A stretch of 64,000 bases of DNA, from assembly GCA_963664845.1 (NCBI GenBank), contig OY761615.1, forward strand, positions 1,116,001 through 1,180,000, given 5' to 3'. The position numbers were made by a program, and so were the translations under genes. The notes beneath the pieces are model-generated. The model saw only the letters and a list, made by a program, of their open reading frames with translations, searched no databases and was not told the origin of the DNA. Positions 25,671 to 33,907 of this stretch are shown in pieces. Numbering within the stretch: the first letter of the stretch is position 1; the number at the start of each line of letters is the position of its first letter. This stretch comes from CAIYTF01 sp963664845. Lineage in GTDB: Bacteria; Bacteroidota; Ignavibacteria; Ignavibacteriales; Ignavibacteriaceae.

Positions 25671-27679
25671 TTGCCACCGGCACTGGTTTGCTGGAACCCG
25701 CTGCTGTTGCTGTTTTTCATTTTCTCAATTTCGGCCACGAGAGCATTCTGCATATACTCAAATCTGCTCAGCCGTTCTTTCAAAGCATCATTCTCTCTTT
25801 TCAGATCCTGTATTGCCTTTACCATTATCGGCATAAGATTGCTTGCCGTAGCCTCAATTCTGTCTGGATTTTCTTTTACTACCAGATTGAGCCACCCGGC
25901 ATTTTCGCCCATCTGTGCCCCGTCGAGTTCCTGAGCAATGAAGCCGGCAGTGGGAATGCTTTTCATTTTGCTTCCATCGGACACCTTATTGGAATACCAT
26001 TCTCTTTTGTCCCAGTTAAACTGCCGTGGTTTTATTTTCATCAAAAAATCGATACCAAGTTGCAGGTCCTTAATGTTCCTTTTATCCCGTGCATCCGAAA
26101 GTGTGGAAAGCGGCGCATTGCAGCGAAGCACCGTAACGTTTCCGTCGCCAAGCGTTATCTCATTTGTTGCATTGGGGGAAGTTGGCTGAGCATCGTTACC
26201 AATACAGGTTAAATTGCTGCCCGTTGTTATTGTGGAACCGGCATTATTTCCCGTTGCCGTGTTGGAAAAGCCAATCGTGTTGGCAAATAATGTATAGTAG
26301 CCCAAAGCGGTATTTTTATACCCGGTGGTATTTGACTGCAACGCATAATCACCCGATGCAGTGTTATTATAGCCGGTTGTGTTATTATACAATGAATAAA
26401 ACCCTGCGGAGGTGTTATAGCCGCCTGTCGTATTGGAAAACAGGGCTGAATGCCCGGATGCGGTGTTTGCGCTCCCCGTTGTATTTGAATAAAGCGCGTA
26501 ATATCCCGATGCACTGTTTGCACTTCCGGTTGAGTTAAAATGCAAAGAAAAAACACCGGCTGAGGTATTCTGAATGCCGGTCGTGTTGGCGGATAATGCA
26601 TAATAACCCATTGCCGTGTTTTCATCACCGGTGGTGTTGGCGGTTAATGCATAAACTCCTGTAGCGGTATTATAACTGCCGGTGGTGTTAGCGGCTAAGG
26701 CTGAATAACCTGATGCCGTGTTAACGCTTCCGGTAGTGTTCGAAGAGAGAGAAGAGAAGCCGGATGCCGTGTTGTGATTGCCCGTTGAATTGGCATATAA
26801 CGAACGATAACCTGAAGCCGTGTTGTTAATACCGGTTGTATTGGAGAATAATGAGGAGTAGCCGGTTGCGGTGTTATTGTTACCTGTGGTGTTAGATTGC
26901 ATCGCATAATCACCGGCAGCGGTGTTATTGATACCGGTTGTATTGTTATACAGTGCATAAAAACCGGTTGCAGTGTTATATCCTCCCGTCGTATTGGAGA
27001 ACAACGCAGAGTGACCCGATGCAGTATTGGCACTTCCGGTAGTGTTGGAATATAATGCATAGTACCCGGAACCAGAATTTGCGTTCCCGGAACTGTTATA
27101 ATACATTGCAAAAGCGCCCAACGCGGAGTTTTGAATACCAGTGGTATTTGCAGATAGGGCGTAATAGCCGGACGCAGTGTTTTCATTTCCCGTTGTATTG
27201 GATTTCAAAGAATAGGCACCCGAGGCGGTGTTATAGCTGCCTGTGGTGCTGGATAACAGGGATGAATAGCCCATTGCCGAGTTAAAAGTACCTGCCGTCA
27301 GTCCGGAAAGTGAACTATAACCAACACCGGTGTTGTTGCTCGCATCAATACTGTTTGATGAAAACGCCATGGTAAAATTGCCGGAGTTTATTCCCAGGAA
27401 AGTGTTGTGACCAATGGTCCCGGCAGCCTTGAAATCGTGGATGAACCTGTCCGTTCCTTTGAACAGCACCCCAACCGTCGAACTGTTTCCTGTTAACTCC
27501 AAACGTAAGTCGCGCAATATATTCACCTGCCCGGTTGGCTGGGCCACGGTAAGGAAGTTGTTATTTGCATCCTGTACATAAAATATACCTGTTGCCGGAA
27601 GTATATTATTAATATCCTGGCTGTAAAGGGTCGTACTAACTATCGTCATCATTACAAGTCGTAATAAAATCGTTTTCAT
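25667..27679 (-). CDS. Tail-fibre-like repeat protein with S74 autoprocessing chaperone domain
   Basis: Start set at the ATG at 27679, which opens a signal peptide (KTILLRLVMMTIVSTTLYS). The body is about 21 tandem 17-residue repeats of the form GYYALYSNTTGSANTAS, as in YadA-like heads and phage fibres, which trimerise as beta-rolls. The C-terminus is a Peptidase_S74 intramolecular chaperone: LSDARDKRNIKDLQLGIDFL with the Ser of the cleavage site, FIAQELDG, then a coiled coil (LKRENDALKERLSRFEYMQ). Probably a trimeric, exported or surface fibre that releases its chaperone after folding. No sorting domain is seen. It heads a two-gene unit with the frameshifted gene. Confidence 0.85.
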   Translation of the reverse strand: MKTILLRLVMMTIVSTTLYSQDINNILPATGIFYVQDANNNFLTVAQPTGQVNILRDLRLELTGNSSTVGVLFKGTDRFIHDFKAAGTIGHNTFLGINSGNFTMAFSSNSIDASNNTGVGYSSLSGLTAGTFNSAMGYSSLLSSTTGSYNTASGAYSLKSNTTGNENTASGYYALSANTTGIQNSALGAFAMYYNSSGNANSGSGYYALYSNTTGSANTASGHSALFSNTTGGYNTATGFYALYNNTTGINNTAAGDYAMQSNTTGNNNTATGYSSLFSNTTGINNTASGYRSLYANSTGNHNTASGFSSLSSNTTGSVNTASGYSALAANTTGSYNTATGVYALTANTTGDENTAMGYYALSANTTGIQNTSAGVFSLHFNSTGSANSASGYYALYSNTTGSANTASGHSALFSNTTGGYNTSAGFYSLYNNTTGYNNTASGDYALQSNTTGYKNTALGYYTLFANTIGFSNTATGNNAGSTITTGSNLTCIGNDAQPTSPNATNEITLGDGNVTVLRCNAPLSTLSDARDKRNIKDLQLGIDFLMKIKPRQFNWDKREWYSNKVSDGSKMKSIPTAGFIAQELDGAQMGENAGWLNLVVKENPDRIEATASNLMPIMVKAIQDLKRENDALKERLSRFEYMQNALVAEIEKMKNSNSSGFQQTSAGGK
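26252..27271 (-). repeat. Coding 51-bp tandem repeats with an 11-unit higher-order period
   Basis: Twenty 17-codon units follow each other here. Units 2-9 of the array match units 13-20 (for example GYYALYSNTTGSANTAS and GHSALFSNTTGGYNT occur in both), a displacement of 187 codons or 561 bp. The pattern points to duplication of an 11-unit block. Confidence 0.8.
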
Positions 27680-28505
27680 CGTATCTGCCTGTTCTGTTTT
27701 TAATGAAGCCAACACCAAGATTGTTGTTGAAATTTGAGTTTACCTATCCGGTTAATCACATACACTTGTGAGGACCGGAGGTAATTCTTGGCCGATTTGT
27801 CCAACTGAACGAACTTTACCCCATCGTTCATGTATATTTTGTTCACTTTTCTTGCGGTTTGCCGGTCATCCAATTAGCAGAGAATGCAATTACTCATGAG
27901 ACAGGCTGAACAAACATCAAATACTACCGCAGACATATTCTTTGTAATTAGCAATTGTTGATGGTTCGTATAAAGATAATACGAAGTAAAAAATCAAATT
28001 CACGAGATATTTTTGAACGAGTGCTGATGAGCACAACACAGCCAGCTTCAACCAAGCCCAGCAATTCCCAAAGGAGCTGTACACGGAGGACACCAGGATG
28101 GCACTAAGGCCACACCGTAGCAGAGCTACAAACAAAGCGAATCGCATTCAAACGCAGAGCTCGCAAAGTCCCCCAGGGGGTTCGCAAAGAGCGCAGAAAT
28201 ATAAATTGTTGCAATTTACGCGAAAGTGTTATGAGGAGAAGCATAAACACAAAGGGCAAAGAAGGCACAAAGAAATGAAAAGCTGATAAAGTAGCGTCAC
28301 AAAAAAGCTTGCTAAAAAAACAACCTTTTGACGCCTGTAGCACAGAGGAAGGAACTAAGGCTGTAAAAGCGGTCGGTGTGATTAAATAGCGGATTTTACC
28401 TTCTCCGCGTTTTGCGGAGAAGGTATCCCCCTGAATGAAAAAATGATTATATCCCCTTAGACAATAGCCTGTTATTCAGATAAAAATTTGTTGAACTTCT
28501 TGAGA
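27680..28505. other. Intergenic region with degenerate repeats and a hairpin
   Basis: No supported gene; a 76-residue minus-strand frame at 27917-28147 has no recognisable feature. Bases 28150-28275 carry AACGCAGAG/CGCAAAGAGCGCAGA-type repeats similar to those near 21.85 kb. A hairpin lies at 28398-28424. Confidence 0.5.
28398..28424. terminator. 11-bp hairpin
   Basis: ACCTTCTCCGC (28398-28408) and GCGGAGAAGGT (28414-28424) around GTTTT. It lies 80 bases past the end of the leftward DUF362 gene and may end its transcript; no T run follows. Confidence 0.4.
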
Positions 28506-30569
28506 TTATTTTATTAGCACAAATTTCTTAACCGCTTCCGTTTTCCCGACGCGCAGTTTATAGAAATATACGCCGCTGGTCAGTCCCACTGCGTTAAATG
28601 TTACTTTGTGCGTACCGGCTGTTTGATGTTCATTTACCAATGTTGCCACTTCGCTGCCTGCAAGGTCATATACTTTTAATGAAACAGAATTGTCTGCCGG
28701 TAACAGATAACTGATAACTGTGGACGGATTGAACGGATTGGGATAGTTGTTCATCAACTGAAACGAAGCCGGCGTTTTGCCCGTATTGGAAACGATGCCG
28801 GTCACCGTTGACGTTGTATCCGGTTTAAATTTCAAACCCCATACCCGGTTCCCGCGGAAATTAACGTCCGATTCAACATCGCAAATATTGAGACTGAAAT
28901 CATAGGTGCCGGATTTTTGCAACGATTTTACCAGCAGGGTGTTCCAGCCTTTCTTTATATTCACCGTTACAATTTCGCTGTAATATGCTGAATTGGCAAT
29001 AGCTCTTGTACTGTTGAAATTATAGGCGACTGCCCCATTAATATAGATTTTCAAGGCTTCATCTGATCCTACCCAGAGTTCAGCCTGTTGGTCTCTGGGA
29101 GCGTTAAACCAAGTGAATGCATAGCTCACCACTTTATCCGTAGTGGTGAGGTTATAATAATCTTTCAGATTAATCCGGTCATTGATAAAATAAGTGCTCT
29201 GACTCCAGCTGTTAATGCCAGGTTTAGGTGCCAACGTTGCTTCGTTTGCGATGAACTCATAGTTTATCGGATCAGTGATTGTGCCGACAGGAAATGGCCC
29301 GTTAAGTATCCAGTCGCGATTGCTTTGCCCAAAGGTACCACTGGCAGAAAGAGCCTTTTTAAAACGCTTCTGCGTTTGCGCCACACTCCGTCCAACGACT
29401 GTTATTTTCTCATCGTTATTGGTCCCAAGTCCCATTCGTTCAGCCAGAGTAATATGTTCGATATCGTCAGGATTCAACCCCATGATCCTGGCGCAGATAT
29501 GGTCTACAGCAACCGGATCAGCACCGGCAATTATGGTATTCATTCTAACCGCATTGCTGCCGTTTGCCGTTTTCTGTGTTTCAAGACACTGAATGGCGTC
29601 AACCAGAACATATTTGATCTTTGCTATTGCCGAAAGATCGACGATCTCTTTATCTGTCCAGTTATAGGGAGCCTGTGCAAGATGCTGCAATTTGTGCTGA
29701 TAACTATCCTGCTTAACTCCCGCCTGCTTGTTAAAGCCGTACTTTGTGCTTGCTGCAATACCAATCTGATTTTTCAGTGCAACAGTGATGCCGGGATCGT
29801 GTATTTTCATTACGGGAACGGTTATATAAACGTCCGCATTCACAATATCCTGATGAATATAATACTTACCTCCCTGAGGCTGAGCCGTTCCACCACCCGG
29901 AACATCAACCAATTTAAGTTCCGGCCATGGATCGGTGTCTGAATTACCATTGAGGTTAGTAATTTTGAAATCAATTCCGGCAGCAACAATTTGCTGAGTC
30001 ATTGCCGGATATCCAGGGACATCATAGAGCGCGGTCCAGGCTTTTTGTGAAGTGCCGGTCGCTTTTTCAAACGTGGTGAACGGGCGGGGTGAACCATCGC
30101 CGCAGAGTATCTTTATTTTTCCGTGGTCTACTTCGTCAATAACCTTTACCAGAGCTTTAATCACCCGCACATCAGTCACTTCCCCGCTGCCACTTGCGGC
30201 CTGACTCACGATGTTCGGTTTGATCAGAACCGTGTTTCCGCTTTTCACAATTTTGTTTATGCCACCCGTCAAATCAATTGCTTTCCTTACCATTTGTTCA
30301 ATGGTGGCTTCCGTAATATTCGCGTCATCAAGCGACGTGGGGTTTGCCAATGCGCTGTCGTCCGAACGGACGATTGCCACCTTTGCCTGCACATCTTTTA
30401 CTTCTGTTGGTTTTTCGTTGGTAAAGAACGAAATAAATTTTGCAGTGGATGCCCTGTTTGCCTGGTTAATATCCCAGCCGAGCCAAACAACCGCCAAGGC
30501 AGCAAACAGGAAATATTTTGTGCAGCGGGCATGCAACAGAGTAACAATTTTTCTGAACTGTTCCATCAT
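28506..30569 (-). CDS. DUF362 protein, membrane-anchored/exported with T9SS sorting domain
   Basis: 687 residues. The N-terminus has one hydrophobic helix (YFLFAALAVVWLGWDI) that acts as signal or anchor. Residues about 60-380 are DUF362 (VLIKPNIV, CGDGSPRPFTTFEKATG, ITVPVMKIHDPGITVALKNQIG, AGADPVAVDHICARIMG). A beta-sandwich (ELWVGSDEALKIYINGAVAY) follows, and the last 80 residues are a T9SS sorting domain (LMNNYPNPFNPSTVISY). DUF362 proteins are often cytosolic and tied to Fe-S proteins; no ferredoxin motif is present here. Function unknown. It lies 11 bp after the permease gene, so both are likely cotranscribed. Confidence 0.78.
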   Translation of the reverse strand: MMEQFRKIVTLLHARCTKYFLFAALAVVWLGWDINQANRASTAKFISFFTNEKPTEVKDVQAKVAIVRSDDSALANPTSLDDANITEATIEQMVRKAIDLTGGINKIVKSGNTVLIKPNIVSQAASGSGEVTDVRVIKALVKVIDEVDHGKIKILCGDGSPRPFTTFEKATGTSQKAWTALYDVPGYPAMTQQIVAAGIDFKITNLNGNSDTDPWPELKLVDVPGGGTAQPQGGKYYIHQDIVNADVYITVPVMKIHDPGITVALKNQIGIAASTKYGFNKQAGVKQDSYQHKLQHLAQAPYNWTDKEIVDLSAIAKIKYVLVDAIQCLETQKTANGSNAVRMNTIIAGADPVAVDHICARIMGLNPDDIEHITLAERMGLGTNNDEKITVVGRSVAQTQKRFKKALSASGTFGQSNRDWILNGPFPVGTITDPINYEFIANEATLAPKPGINSWSQSTYFINDRINLKDYYNLTTTDKVVSYAFTWFNAPRDQQAELWVGSDEALKIYINGAVAYNFNSTRAIANSAYYSEIVTVNIKKGWNTLLVKSLQKSGTYDFSLNICDVESDVNFRGNRVWGLKFKPDTTSTVTGIVSNTGKTPASFQLMNNYPNPFNPSTVISYLLPADNSVSLKVYDLAGSEVATLVNEHQTAGTHKVTFNAVGLTSGVYFYKLRVGKTEAVKKFVLIK

Positions 30570-30580
30570 GTTCCTTTTCT

Positions 30581-31516
30581 TTAAATCAGCGAATAAAGTA
30601 AACCTGCCGCATAGGCAAAAATGAGCGTTAACGCCAGGTAGAATAATAAAATTTTTACACCGAGTAGGCGTTTAAAAGCATAGAGTGTTTCCACTTTTGT
30701 TGCAGGCCCTGCAGTAAAAAATGCCAGTGTGGCGCCCTTTGACATTCCCATATCCATCAGGGTTTTTACAAAAGGAACGGCAGCACCTCCGCAGGTATAG
30801 AAAGGGATCCCCAATCCCATCGCAACCAAGGTACTCGTTTTGGCATTCCCGCCCAGCAGTGATGTTATCACTTCCGGAGGAACAAGCGCTTTGACGGCCG
30901 CACTGATAAATATGGCGAAAGAAAAATATTTAAGCACATATATAGAATTCCTGAGCAGCTCCACCCCCAACGGCCGTTCCGGTCTCGGGGTAAAATTAAA
31001 TTTTGTCCGGTCAAACTCGCTGAGCGATTTGAATATCTTAATAGTTAACAATCCGGCTGTTACACCAAGCACATAGGCGGTGAGAGTCCGTACAATTGCC
31101 ATCTCCCAACCCATTTGTGTTCCTGTTATAAAGAAGATGCTCGGGTTCATTAAAGGAGAACATATGACAAATGCAATGATCGAACTGAAGGGAATTCCCA
31201 TGGCAAGCAGATTTATTCCAATCGGAATAGCAGCATAGGTGGGGATGGGTGATAACAGACCTATGAAACCGGCTATTAACAGCGAAACAATCTCATTTCT
31301 GGCAGTAAAGTGTATTTTTTTTCTCTGGAACCAACGAAGGGCTGCAATATTGAGCAGAATGCTTATGGCCAGATAGGGTGAAATGGCGATGAAGATATCG
31401 AAAAAATTTTCGAGTATCCGTAAGGTGTAGGTTCCTTGAAGCCAATTCCGGATTTGAAAGAAAAGATCCAAATATCCGCTCAACGTGATATTAATAATTA
31501 CGGGTGTCGTAACCAA
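30581..31516 (-). CDS. ArsP/YraQ-type permease (UPF0718)
   Basis: 311 residues with eight or more membrane helices and a central charged loop (DRTKFNFTPRPERP). The repeated family motifs are ICSPLMNPSIFFITG and GIPFYTCGGAAVPFV; the second holds a cysteine pair position as in ArsP organoarsenical exporters. The given start is TTG at 31516, with no better ATG nearby. Substrate cannot be assigned. First gene of a pair with the DUF362 protein. Confidence 0.8.
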   Translation of the reverse strand: MVTTPVIINITLSGYLDLFFQIRNWLQGTYTLRILENFFDIFIAISPYLAISILLNIAALRWFQRKKIHFTARNEIVSLLIAGFIGLLSPIPTYAAIPIGINLLAMGIPFSSIIAFVICSPLMNPSIFFITGTQMGWEMAIVRTLTAYVLGVTAGLLTIKIFKSLSEFDRTKFNFTPRPERPLGVELLRNSIYVLKYFSFAIFISAAVKALVPPEVITSLLGGNAKTSTLVAMGLGIPFYTCGGAAVPFVKTLMDMGMSKGATLAFFTAGPATKVETLYAFKRLLGVKILLFYLALTLIFAYAAGLLYSLI

Positions 31517-31780
31517 AAAAGGTATTATAGTAAACGTTAAAGTACGCAGTTTTTGGAATAATAAAAAACAAATTGCCGGAATTTGGGTATTCTCAGCCGG
31601 TTTCGGGATAGTGGCTCAGTGAAATTTCATTGGCAAATTAAGAAGCAGTGCTATAGACATATATCACCGTCCGGGGAATAATCTGAGAAGAGACTCATTT
31701 TATTCAATGGAGGTACCAGGACTTTTGGGGGATGAATGATCCCGGATTAGTGCTTTTATGGGAACGGATCATACCAGACC

Positions 31781-31864
31781 GGTTATAGTGGTTATAGTTG
31801 GGGGTTAAAATGCTTTGAAATTGGATCAAAAACGCAAACTATAACCACTATTACTACTATAACC
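31781..31864. repeat. Palindromic array of 9-bp units GGTTATAGT/ACTATAACC
   Basis: Two exact tandem copies of GGTTATAGT (31781-31798) face three tandem units in the other orientation, ACTATAACC, ACTATTACT, ACTATAACC (31838-31864), with a 39-base centre. The inner 15 bases on each side are perfectly inverted (31785-31799 and 31837-31851). It could be a protein-binding array or end of a small element. Confidence 0.7.
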
Positions 31865-31870
31865 GTGTTT

Positions 31871-31882
31871 GCAAAATTTTGC
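31871..31882. repeat. 12-bp perfect palindrome GCAAAATTTTGC
   Basis: Lies 6 bases beyond the 9-bp array, extended by TTT and GAA on its flanks. Possible regulator site. Confidence 0.45.
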
Positions 31883-32366
31883 GAACAGTTGTGAAATGTT
31901 TAATGTTGAAGGGTATTTTGGCGGGTGGTCGTTATGGCATTAGGCTCGAGGAATATGGGTGCTTTGTGGCGGGGTGTTGAGTGATTGTTGGACTGTTTAA
32001 TGGGTGCTCTTGAAGAATTTCAGGTGTAAGTCAACTACTTTCTGAAAATCGGGAAAAATTTCCTTCATGTGAAAAGACTTTTATCGGCTTTGCGGAAAAT
32101 AGCTCAGTTGCAATCAGGCTCCACGGACCGGACAGAGCCGGAATAGAAAAACGGACAAATAATATCTGCTATCAGATCATAGTACAGTGCGACGCAGAAC
32201 TCGCAAGAGTAAAAAAAACTGATAATTGTCCTGCAATTAAAGGATATTGATGTCTATGTGAATGTCAACAATCACTTCTAAGGCAGCGCCCAGCTTACAA
32301 TCAAACGTATTATCGATAGGTTAAGTGTTTAAGGGTGAAAAGGTACTATCCGTGCCAGGAATCAGA

Positions 32367-33341
32367 CTATTTGAGTATTTTAGCATATTTCTTTTCATGG
32401 ATATCAACTGCTTCAAGTTGCATCCTATAGCTGTTAGCTTGTTTATTTAAATAATCACGCAATTCTGACAATAAACCGATGATGTAATGAGCTTTAAACC
32501 AAGCGTTGACGGCCAAGACCATGTTGCTTGGAATAATTATTGGAGTAATTATTATCTCTTCTCTATTACCACTATAACTAAATCGTTCAAGGTCCATTTC
32601 AAACTGATTCTTATGAGATTGGCAAACGATATTAGAAAATAACAATTTTACACTTACAATAGCCATAGGTTTTCTTCCGAAATTTGTAAAGCACAAAGGA
32701 ATTTGAAGTGATAAATAATCGTTCCCGGAAGAGAACGAAAATTTGCGTCCAGGGCACTCCATTTCTAACGCGTATTCGGGTTCGATATTTTTCCTGTCAT
32801 AGTACATCAGTTCAATGTCACTACGATTTGCTGGATTAATTGATGTGCCCTTTCTTACTGGTATATAATTATTAATTTCCGCTTTTTCGTTTGGTTTAAA
32901 ACTTTTTATTACGTGTGGCTTGTCTAATGAAGGGGGTATTTCAAAAACGCTGATTATTTTTTTTACTTGCTCGTCCTCCACTGTGACCTCAATAAAATCG
33001 AAATCAATTGGTTTATCAACCGTTTTGACTATAAGATGCCTGATATCGCTAATATCGCTCAAACCACAGTTTGTAAATGGAGAATCATAAAGTGTTCGCT
33101 TTTCTTCATCTATCCCGATTATCAAATAGCCCGTTAACCCAACGGTATTTGCTATAGCGGCTATGTCTTTTGCGAACTCAGACTCAGCAAGTTTGCGTTG
33201 AGATTTCGCACCGAAATCGTACCACTGTCTCTTAAGCTCAATTTTATTGGTCTCAACTTGTTGCCCATCTGTTATCTGCTCAATTAACTGATTGATAAAT
33301 TTCCATATTTTTCCATACTGAGAAATCTCCTCACTTTTCAT
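32367..33341 (-). CDS. Schlafen AlbA_2 domain protein
   Basis: Start taken at the ATG at 33341; the frame extends to 33365. The AlbA_2 domain covers about residues 35-170: WYDFGAKSQRKLAESEFAKDI with an acidic core, IAAIANTVGLTGYLIIGIDEE, then RHLIVKTVDKPIDF and a strand pattern ending IPVRKGTS. The C-terminal 150 residues are unrecognised. AlbA_2 proteins act as nucleic-acid or nucleotide-binding factors in regulation and defence. It stands alone between repeat-rich stretches and is AT-rich, which fits acquisition by transfer. Confidence 0.75.
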   Translation of the reverse strand: MKSEEISQYGKIWKFINQLIEQITDGQQVETNKIELKRQWYDFGAKSQRKLAESEFAKDIAAIANTVGLTGYLIIGIDEEKRTLYDSPFTNCGLSDISDIRHLIVKTVDKPIDFDFIEVTVEDEQVKKIISVFEIPPSLDKPHVIKSFKPNEKAEINNYIPVRKGTSINPANRSDIELMYYDRKNIEPEYALEMECPGRKFSFSSGNDYLSLQIPLCFTNFGRKPMAIVSVKLLFSNIVCQSHKNQFEMDLERFSYSGNREEIIITPIIIPSNMVLAVNAWFKAHYIIGLLSELRDYLNKQANSYRMQLEAVDIHEKKYAKILK

Positions 33342-33480
33342 GATATGCCTATTGGTCGTGTGCAATTAAACTTTATGCTATTACAAAAATAGTTTAATTT
33401 TATTGGAGCGTCAAAGCTGTATTTCAGCCTTAACCTGTTAATAATTTCAATAAAAATGATAACCATTAATGTATTCATAT

Positions 33481-33508
33481 CCCTCCCCTTTTGAAAAGTG
33501 GGAGGGGT
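33481..33508. repeat. CCCTCCCCTTTT/AAAAGTGGGAGGGG hairpin repeat
   Basis: Arms pair over about 12 bp with one bulged base. Related to the GC-rich hairpin repeats at 22.05 and 36.66 kb. Confidence 0.45.
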
Positions 33509-33572
33509 TCCAGTAGTGACTGACTGCTTTACGTCCTTTGTGCCTCCTTGGGCTATTTGTGTTGTCCTCAAC

Positions 33573-33778
33573 CTTACTGGTGGCTGTCGCATAATCCAAT
33601 TCGTTTGAAATGACCGATTTTTCGGGTGCGTTTTTAGGCAGAATTATGGAGATTGCCCCGTTCATGGGATTTCTGTAGTACGCAACTTCGCCCGATGCGG
33701 GCTCGCAATGACAGATTCTTAGTTGTGCGACACCCACCACCGAGTTATCACCACAAGGCTGCGCGCGACACCAGTAAG
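33573..33778. mobile_element. MITE-like element with inverted ends
   Basis: TGGTGGCTGTCGCATAA (33578-33594) and TTGTGCGACACCCACCA (33723-33739) are inverted with two mismatches in 17. An outer pair, CTTACTGGTG (33573) and CACCAGTAAG (33769-33778), is also inverted. The interior carries a CATTGCGAG...GGCAATCTC-type repeat on the minus strand. No transposase is encoded, so a non-autonomous element is the best reading. Confidence 0.45.
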
Positions 33779-33907
33779 TCCCATCTCAACCCGGAAACCA
33801 CATTATTTTTTCCGGAGATGCGCCCTCATTTTCGAAAATACTTGTCAATCATACCGAATCTTTTTATTTTTATAGTTCAAATATTTTAATAAAGGAGATT
33901 ATACACC

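Larger units (their letters stand above)
31517..32366. other. Long intergenic region with palindromic 9-bp array
   Basis: 850 bases without a supported gene. The only clear structure is the iteron-like array at 31781-31864 and the palindrome at 31871-31882. Confidence 0.55.
33342..33907. other. Intergenic region before atpD, rich in repeats
   Basis: No gene is supported. It holds a bulged hairpin repeat (33481-33508), a CCTTTGTGCCTCCTTGGGC-type repeat (about 33527-33565), and the inverted-repeat-bounded element at 33573-33778. The atpD promoter should lie near its right end. Confidence 0.5.

Noticed and set aside
26252..27271. CRISPR-like regular repeats
   Set aside because: The 51-bp periodicity is a coding repeat in one open frame with conserved amino acids and no unique spacers.
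27917..28147. Minus-strand 76-residue frame with hydrophobic residues
   Set aside because: It overlaps degenerate intergenic repeats, has no ribosome site and matches nothing recognised.
29088..29942. Plus-strand 284-residue frame
   Set aside because: It is antisense to the DUF362 gene, whose domains are clear, and has no recognisable feature.
33447..33740. Minus-strand 97-residue frame
   Set aside because: It lies across the MITE-like element and hairpin repeats; the peptide is translated repeat DNA.
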